Shown piece by piece: positions 56,336-64,000 of a DNA stretch of 64,000 bases (its first letter is position 1; every line of letters begins with the position of its first letter). The translations under genes were made by a program, and so were the position numbers. This DNA is from Pyrenochaeta sp. MPI-SDFR-AT-0127. Lineage: Eukaryota; Ascomycota; Dothideomycetes; Pleosporales; Cucurbitariaceae. The notes beneath the pieces were generated by a model, which was not told where the DNA came from, did no database searches, and saw only the letters and a list, made by a program, of their open reading frames with translations. The stretch is taken from the NCBI GenBank assembly GCA_020747015.1, contig JAGTJM010000076.1, forward strand, positions 62,001 through 126,000, read 5' to 3'.

Positions 56336-57546
56336 TCATATAAATAAGAGAGCAGCCAGACCTATTCCTGTGCCTAAAAGCGGCCCCAGCGTTTGCATAG
56401 GTGCTACGCCCGCGGTGCTCTGGCTTGGTGTTACTCCAGACCCTGTGCCGTTCCCGGTCTGATTTCTCTGCGCGGAAGTTGGATCTGGTTCGTTTGCACC
56501 CCGAGGATCTGTGACATTTTCATGAAACTCTGCGCCTGGGCCCAGTAGCTCCTCTGCGCTGGGTGGAGTGAAACTGCCTGCTTCAATCTCCGTAGGGGTA
56601 ATGCAGACAACCTCGACATGAATGTCTTCAGGGGTCAGGGTGAAATTAAAGGTAGCATCCGAACCGGGGAACGTGTAGTTTGGAAAGAATGTGAAGAAAG
56701 TTGGAGTGGGGATTCGGACGGAGTTGTTGTACGAGCCGCCGACAGCACCAGCCGTATGCACTGTCGGGGGTAGTTCGCCTGGGAGCTTCACATCACATAT
56801 TGGTTGGTCGTAAATAGTAGCCAAGTTTGCCGTGAGATTCCCAGCTATCGACAAATTAGCGACGACTCAAAGCGATCGACAGGGGAAATGAAGTATGATG
56901 GATGATGATATCAAGTACAATGACTGGTATCTAGAGAGCCTCAAAACTTACTGTCCGGGATAAGTTCTCCGTTCCACTCATCATCCCCATCCAAAAAGCT
57001 GGCACACTCCCACGGGACGGTCTGGTTCTGCGCCGCGGTAGAGTTGAACCCGTACTCTATCGTCGGACACTCGCCTTTGCGCGCATACTCTATCGCTTGT
57101 ATAGAAAAGTGGCGTTTAAGCGCATTCACACACTGCACGCCGAACATGGTCTTGCAATCACCCTTGTCCTGGGCAGCACGTCGCAGGACCTTTTCTGAAA
57201 ACAAGAAGAAGGAGTTGAACGTGATGGGTGCGTTTTCGATACACAGACCCATGTTTGCAGTGTTGGTTTTGCCGGTATCGATGAAAAATTCTGTTACTGC
57301 ACTCCCAGTCCCGGGCCCACTGGTCGTAGACCAGAGACGTGCGGTCAGATTCCACGACTGTTCATCGTCGGGGATAACACGGGGTTGGCCACTGGAGCCA
57401 ATCTCGTGTTTTAGACCCGTAATTGGAGCAGTCTTCGTGGCATTATAGGTCAGGTAAGTTCGCACATTGTTACAGAACCTGCTTTGGGCGATCGAAGCTG
57501 AGATAAAGAGCTGCGAGTACAATGCTAGTAGAATAAAGCGATTCAT
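56336..57546 (-). CDS. Putative GPI-anchored, N-glycosylated surface protein
   Basis: Two exons, 56952..57546 and 56336..56844, with a 107-bp intron, sum 1104 nt, 367 aa. Signal peptide MNRFILLALYSQLFISASIAQ; this start is preferred over the in-frame ATG at 57654, which would put the signal internally. The ectodomain has about eight cysteines and many N-x-S/T sites (YNATK, WNLTA, FNSTA, QNQTV, NNSV, YTF). A Thr/Ser/Pro/Asn-rich stalk follows (QRNQTGNGTGSGVTPS). The C-terminal hydrophobic tail LGPLLGTGIGLAALLFI ends the protein without a cytoplasmic part, as in GPI-anchored wall or membrane proteins. No enzymatic domain recognised. Confidence 0.8.
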
Positions 57547-60500
57547 GTTGGCTGGCAAGATGATAGTATGAGGACTGGCAGAGTCGTGAGCAGGTTTCGG
57601 TGGTAAAATAGTATCCCAGAATACATATATGTAGAAAAATAGCCAGTACTGCACGAAGATTCGCCGTTACAAGGCGCAGCGTGCCTGGCCGCTAAGACGT
57701 CGCTTGGGGCGCTTTTGAACAGCAGGTTTCACCACCTCGGCTGCTTGTGCGAGATTTCCCGTCGATCGTGGACAACCTGAAAGGCAGCGGCTAATATTGG
57801 CAAGGCTCATTTACGGCGTCCTTAGGGGAGCGGAGTACAGCGCCTTGGAGGGCGTTCGATTGCCCAATCATCTCGGGTGGTTTCAGACCGAAGCGGAAAT
57901 TACGCAAGGCTGCGCCTTGTGGGACTTGGCAGGCGGCCCATAGCTATTTCGTCAACTGTGGGATCACGGGAATCGCAAAGATCGCCAGATGGGAAATCTT
58001 CAGGCTGATATTTTGAGAAGAGAGACAAACCTGGAGATACACATTTCTGCATTTGCAGGCGCTGCAACTGAAGCGTAATCGTGAATATTTCACTCAAGAA
58101 CCTAGGCAGGTTCAAGCGGTTGGCATCAACGCGATTGAGGTGCTATCTAGGTTTACTCTTCATCTGTTTCGAGCCGGACGTGATACTAGGTGCATTAGGC
58201 GTTGACTGGCCCTAACATGGCCTGCTAAAGACATGCAATGTGTCCACGATCTGTTGCACCCACAGCACAATAAAAAGGCCTAACGGAATGAGTTTGGCAT
58301 GAACAAATCCTGCCATTGCATCATTTGACAAGACCATTTTGACAACTCGTCGCCGAAGAAGATGGCGTTGTAGAGGACAGGAGATATATTTTCAGTACAA
58401 AGCTGTCAATGTCTTCCAGACAAGAGACTACAAGGGGTGTATCATGTCTCGCTACAATTCAGCCTCAACTGAATACAGATTCCACACTGAGCGCGGAGAT
58501 TGTTCACATAGTAGCGGAACACATTTTCGCCCTTTTTTCTTTATTCATTTAGTATCTCTATGATTTTTCACCCATCTCTGGGTGCAGCAATGAAACATAT
58601 CTCGCACGACTCTGACAGAACAATAGGTAGTGGCATGGTGCAAGGCGAGATTTACAGGTGATTCGTGGTCTCCGAAGTACAGCAATGAGATGCAGCACTG
58701 CCACGCGTGATCACGCATCAGCATCGACTTTCTCACTGCTACATGTGTGTCCCAAAACACCCGCAGGCACCAAATCGAACCAGTCTTATCCTTTTTGAGT
58801 TCAAGGTCCTCTTGTCTTGGGTATCGATCTAATGGATATACGAAGGCGGACTAACGAGCTTGAGGCTCCCAGCACATGTTCCCCATTCCGACAGCGACTA
58901 TTACTGTCTTTCTCATCACCATTTTATAACTCACCAGAGAAGGTTTTACATTGCTGGCTCGGAAAAGCCACAATCATCACATAGGCTCTGCGTTGCGCTA
59001 TTGTGCAGGCCATTTTAGAGGCAGCATAATCCGCCCAACATTGTCACCCAATGCAAATCTATCGGCCTCCTCGATAAATGCCACTGTAAAGCATATTTGT
59101 GACATTGTGCTTCAGCTTTTATGGGCCAGGTGCCTAAAGATGTTGGCGCAATGCTACTGTTACGAGCTTCTAGGACCGATGCTCTATGGGTGCAGAACTT
59201 ATCAGCAACGGAGACCATTGTTCCCTAGCTAATGCATCTGCACTATTCAAACTGCAGTACTATGCTGACCTATGGACTGAATCCAGACTAATTTTCAACG
59301 CTGGATCACAGGGCTGTCTGACCCACGAGGTTCGCAGCGCTGGACAACGCTCCTAGAGGCATTGCACGTTGCAGCGTACCAAAGTCTCCTTCCTTACAAC
59401 TATAACAAAAAGAAGCATTAGCGGGGTTTGCAGATGTGACAACCCCAGAGAAATATTTGCTAGCTGAGCAACAGAGACGATCAAGAAGTCGGCTGAAACG
59501 AAGCGGTGAGTGCTTCTCTTGACCTTGCATTAGTAGTTACCGAAGATGACTGAATTTTTAAAGAAGCCACCACATCATTTTGGGTGCTTGGCTGCATTCT
59601 CGTGGATGCCGATCCTCCCCCCTACAGTCCCCTTACTTCTCGTCCCCCCACCAGAGTAAGCACAGTCAACCCAGCACCGCTTGATTGAAGCGTAATAGTT
59701 ATGGACGAGTGGCTCAAATTGTTACACTGTCCTATCGGAATTCATTTTCTTTCCGGCTCCGGCAAGTCACAACTCTTATCTTTTAAGCCAAGATTTTTGA
59801 AGGAGTTGGTGTCACGGGGATCATATTGTGGATTATCTTAACAGGATTTTGTGATACTTCCTGGCTCTACGTTGCTTTTGAAGGGTGGGAGAAGTTGCCT
59901 TGAGTACAAGCACCAGAAGGACCAAGTCTACATGATGATTTAACGAAAGCGAAAATCTCACTGATGACGGCATTCTATGCCTGCAATATGGCCAAATACC
60001 ATAGTTACTGCTTTGGCTGTACTCGCTAGTCGATACTTGGCTTCCTCGATTCAGCTATCGTGCTGGGCCGTCGCCTTTGCTAGTGGATTCTGCGGCCACT
60101 TTCTCATGTCGCACACGATTTTGATATTAGACCCACGCCAAGTCCTCTTCGCATGCCGCTTCATACCATGAGTATCACCAAGCTACTCTATTAGGAAGTC
60201 AAAAGTCAAGAGCACGATAGCTGCAGTGCTACTTGACCTCACATCATGCAAGAGATTGATCAAGTTGCTCACTACACACCTATCACGCTTCTGGAATTCG
60301 GGATAATGCACTGAGAATGATGTTGCGTAACCTGTACCCGTAGCATGCGTCTCAGAGTTCATGGGCTTTGGTCGGGTTGATGCTGCGAACCTGCACAACA
60401 CAGCTTCACACTTTGAGATACCTGCGAAAGAGTGAACGTGCCGACCTAGATCTTTCCTCTCCGAAAGCATCAAAAAAACACTCTTCGGCAAGCCGGTTCA

Positions 60501-60723
60501 CGCAAAGCACATCGGCTCAGACAGACGGTACCGGTTCAAACATTCATACTCAATCTCTTAAAGTCGCACCATGTGGTACTTGGAGATATTGTCCTCATAC
60601 ATATAACAAAGCAGCGATATCTCTTGTGAACTTGTCAAACACTCTGTCCAGAATTCACCTTACCTCTTGAATATCTATAGCTACACTTCACAAGAGACCC
60701 GCATTGATAAATTCATTGACACA
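57547..60723. other. gene-poor region, left part
   Basis: 3.2 kb with no convincing gene. A minus-strand frame 58545-58760 has a vaguely ankyrin-like phrase (ESPVNLALHHATTY), too weak to call. No repeats or RNA genes recognised. Confidence 0.5.
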
Positions 60724-61209
60724 ATGCCAACAGCAATCAACTACTTAAACGATGTTTCTCAAGAGCACTGTCACACTGCGGCCGATGTTTCGGTGGACAG
60801 TTCCGGCAATTTTTCGGTCACAAACTCCAATCAATCTCTATCTCATCCTCGCTACTGGCCACCAGACCATCAGACACATCCTACAACTCGCGAAGAACCT
60901 AACAGATCTGGGAGCTCCAATGCATATCTTACCACAAAAGCGTGGGGCTACCAATTTAACCATCACCGAGAAGGACCAGATCCAGTTTGCCCAAAGGCAC
61001 CCCGACTGAAAGCTCAGCAGCCTAAAAACAATCTAGACGTCGATTACATGGGAGCGCGCCTAAATTTACTTGATTCAAGCGCGGCACATGATGAGGTTGA
61101 CCATCCGCAACTCGGCGAGGTTACCGGATGCACATCTTGGAGCAAAGAAGAGCATGGAGAGCAAGTCACGCACCTCGGTAGGGGAGGATATAATCACTCC
61201 AATGCTTAA
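60724..61209 (+). CDS. doubtful hypothetical ORF
   Basis: 161 codons from MPTAINYLNDVSQEHCH to a TAA. Hydrophilic, His/Asn/Ser-rich, no domain. A second open frame (60752-61009) overlaps it with a more ordinary composition (INLYLILATGHQTIRHILQL), so either frame or neither may be real. No splice model supports one over the other. Confidence 0.22.
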   Translation: MPTAINYLNDVSQEHCHTAADVSVDSSGNFSVTNSNQSLSHPRYWPPDHQTHPTTREEPNRSGSSNAYLTTKAWGYQFNHHREGPDPVCPKAPRLKAQQPKNNLDVDYMGARLNLLDSSAAHDEVDHPQLGEVTGCTSWSKEEHGEQVTHLGRGGYNHSNA

Positions 61210-63438
61210 AATATGATCTCTATATGGTTAGGTAGATCAAATAGGTGGGCGAAGTGACTAGTTTGTGCCATTTCTCTCTTAGCACGCCAAAGTCTGTTGT
61301 CCCATCTTCATAGAACTTGAGCTGTTCCATTGTGCAGTACCAATATTGGGCATTCTGATCTTCTACTTGCCCCTTTCAATAAGTAAATACTGGCGCAGGA
61401 GGGCAAATATTTGTATCGACAAAGGTCAAATCGGTGCATACAGTGTATAAAGATCTTACCTTCATCCTCGTCTTCGGTACAATGGTTTTTCTGGGCGAAT
61501 CTACTCATTTCCTTCTGTCCGTAACCGAGATCGTTTTCCTGAAAAGCTGATATAGACTGATGATGAATCAGAGACAGCTCTTCATCTCAACAAGTTGCTC
61601 AACTTGGATCGACCTGCGAACGTCATGTCTAAGAATAGCCCAAAATGATTGAATTGCATACAGTAGAAGCACCGATGGCTATCTGAAGATACTGGGCCCC
61701 ATTTCCAATCTATAGCATGTGTGAATCAGTCCCGGAGTGGTAGTAAACCTGGTTGTCGTGACAACTTTCGTTTCATATCTTGATCGACAAGATGGAGTGC
61801 GTATCAAGATGGAGGAACGGTCACTGCAGATCCAATCCTACAGGAAGCTAACAATGGGAAGTGAGCCGTTGCTGGCCAAGTCTACCGCTAATATGCAGGT
61901 GTTTTTACTCTAATTCTGCACGAGGAGATAGCGCCAACACTTAATTTCCCAGAAGAGATACGCAATCAAACTCTACCAATACACACCTCTCCTGACCGAG
62001 TATCCCGTGGGATATATGCGAGAACCCTGCAATTGTGGATTTCATCACTCTGCTGGGTCCACGGGTGGCTTTCACAAACCCTAGCATTACTAACCCTGGT
62101 TTACGCTCTTACTTCTGAAAACTTTGTCTAGATGACATCGTATCCAAACATTTGGTTGCCACAAATGCATCATTTGGGTCGGAAGGCTATCGCTTTAGGA
62201 TTATGGTCTATCTTTTTTCTTTACAATAACTGCAATCCAAACCCATGCACAACCGAATGCGTGGACGAGAACACTATTGATGGTGCGTCTATTCACAGGA
62301 CTAGAAAAATGATGCTCCGAATGTGAATCTTTTTCGGTGAGCAAGTCGCTTTGATGTATCTTATCGAGTTCCAGGAGATGGCAAAGGCAAGACGACCAAT
62401 CTCACAAACCCAGGAGATCGGACCGTTGCGGCAGGAGAACTTGATGGTACTGTAATGTCTGAGGGAAATTTATGAAGGGCCCCGAAGACAAAAACGAAGC
62501 TCGTTCGATGCGTGGGCTCGCGCCGGAGACGGGCACGACGAACGGTGTCGAACTTTCGGCCGCCAAACGAGCCTCGCCGCAACACGAAGCCAGGCGATAG
62601 GTCGGTAAACCGGCCGTTCCCGGACGGAGAATCGAAATGGTGGAGTTACGAAGTCTCAGGACTTATTCGAAATTGGAAAGTGGACACCATTAATGTGACA
62701 CGATCGAGTAGGACAGATGTTGTCAGTATGAACTCCCGGGATAATATTGTGTTGGGTCCAGGTATAGAAATTTGGAGTAGGGGTGGTGAACCCATCGGTT
62801 TTCCAGCGGACGAGCGAAGAAGCAAGTGCATCGGAACAAGCTACCACAAGTAGAGGGTTCCTCGTGCGAATGACCTTCATAATAAACGGGACGTGTGGAC
62901 CTTGAATTTGGCTTTTCTCGTCTTAGTCTTCTGCAAGCTAGCATGAAAGTCTTCATAAAGTCAATCAGTTTTGCAAGGTTTTTGTATTCTTTAAAAAGAA
63001 AATACCAGGATTCACAATAGCGAAGAAGATTGAGAATCAGTTTAGCTATATAGATTAACGTTCTTCATTCGGTTCTGTCCAGAATTTTGTAGTACGATGT
63101 GACCATATAAATGCAGAGCCATGACCAACAGGAGTAGACAATACCAAGCCTCTAAGGTCGTGGCAAAATCTTCTTTGTATAATTGCTCGCAAAGCCTAAC
63201 AAAATTTCCGTATGATTATAAGAGTATGCTGTAAGGTTCCAAGTTAAAGAAATTCTAGCCCCATGGCATGGACATGCGTACCACGATTTCTCCAACACGC
63301 CTGAGAAAAGATGTCATCATGGCGCAGGTGAAGGCTCATAAAGCTTGATTTGATGTTATAGGAAGAGGAAGAAGTGAGTAGACTGACAACAATCACTTTG
63401 TATAACCCTCGCTAATTTTGGCCTTTTCAACGATGTAG
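61210..63438. other. gene-poor region, right part
   Basis: 2.2 kb, no convincing gene. An open frame around 62479-62853 lacks an early ATG and is not called. Confidence 0.45.
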
Positions 63439-63654
63439 GAGCTTTATGGCGAGTGGGAGGAGTACGAGAGAGACATGAACCTCGACATGTGGGAATATAA
63501 TTTCGACAATACGTTCGCTCGAAAGCTCCTTACAGTCCGACCGCCTCGCCGCCCACCTACTCAGCCTCCACCAGCCCATTGTTGTACTTCTTGTTGTTCA
63601 ATTGTGGCCTCTGATTGCGACGTCAGTCTTGCCAAGATCCGTCTTAATAAATAA
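63439..63654 (+). CDS. possible last exon of a small unknown gene
   Basis: 72 codons open after a plausible acceptor (GATGTAG at 63432..63438), encoding an acidic segment (ELYGEWEEYERDMNLDMWEY), then a Pro-rich and Cys-rich stretch (PPPAHCCTSCC), then a stop. A GTGAGT donor at about 63373 would pair with it, after a GAAGAGGAAGAA piece. No start exon could be fixed and no family is recognised. Confidence 0.25.
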   Translation, partial: ELYGEWEEYERDMNLDMWEYNFDNTFARKLLTVRPPRRPPTQPPPAHCCTSCCSIVASDCDVSLAKIRLNK

Positions 63655-64000
63655 TGTTGCCAGATATGTGCTCTGATCGCTCGAACCGTCAAAATCCGCT
63701 TCATAGATCATTAATCCATCATTTATATTGTTCGAAAACGGTCAGGGCTGACAGTGGGCAGAGAGGGACCCCGTATTCTTCGACTTTCTACTTTCTCAAC
63801 TAAGTATCCTAACGTACCTTCCGGCCACTGGAACGATTCTCTGCTCACTCTGTGTCTCTATCTTAGAAAAGTCACACGGTGTCCAGATAAGCTTCCCAAT
63901 CTTACCATATATCAACGATACCGTGCGTTTTGAACTTCTTCGCAGATGACATGTTTGGTTCGACCAGTCGCACCTCTGCAACTTGCATAGTGTTCAACCT
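63655..64000. other. window end, no gene seen
   Basis: 346 bp with only short frames. Nothing recognised. Confidence 0.5.

Noticed and set aside
58545..58760. Ankyrin-like minus-strand fragment
   Set aside because: Only one short phrase resembles an ankyrin helix; no flanking repeats.
62479..62853. Open frame with Arg-rich start and WSYEVSGLI
   Set aside because: No ATG in frame until late, no splice model joins it to an upstream exon, no family recognised.

Overview
The window reads as a gene-containing stretch of a filamentous ascomycete genome (Pezizomycotina). The supports are short GT-AG introns of about 44-107 bp with CTAAC/CTGAC-type branch sites, two HET-domain proteins, a NACHT/ankyrin STAND receptor, Zn2Cys6 regulators, RTA1 membrane proteins, a GH43 glycosidase and a sterol glucosyltransferase. 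A Dothideomycete is my guess from overall style, not something the sequence proves. I rebuilt exon structures by eye. In nearly every multi-exon gene the exon sum is a multiple of three, which supports the models.

Left part (1-12.9 kb): a HET-domain gene is followed by a nine-exon NLR-like gene (HeLo-like N-terminus, NACHT, ankyrin repeats, C-terminal SPRY). Next come a decayed NRPS module (condensation end plus adenylation domain) on the minus strand and an MDR oxidoreductase. From 12.9 to 14.7 kb there are only repeats, including an inverted-repeat element whose arms differ solely by transitions.

Middle part (14.7-38.6 kb): a Zn2Cys6 regulator, a divergent pair of RTA1-like seven-helix proteins, a sterol glucosyltransferase with a one-base frameshift, a secreted GH43 glycosidase, a small secreted cysteine-rich protein, and a permuted papain-fold protein. 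A compact block then follows: Dal5-type MFS transporter, DHDPS-family aldolase, fungal-specific transcription-factor domain protein, short Zn2Cys6 protein and a secreted metallo-beta-lactamase-fold protein. It has the layout of a small catabolic cluster (uptake, lactone opening, aldol cleavage, regulation); that reading is inference.

Right part (38.6-64 kb): gene-poor. A divergent squalene synthase lies between two lineage-specific coiled-coil proteins. Then come a conserved hypothetical protein with a pentanucleotide repeat over its putative start, and a 1.3-kb region built from a degenerate 20-bp unit in both orientations. A second HET gene and a putative GPI-anchored protein follow. The last 6.4 kb holds no convincing gene. 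No tRNA, rRNA or CRISPR was found.
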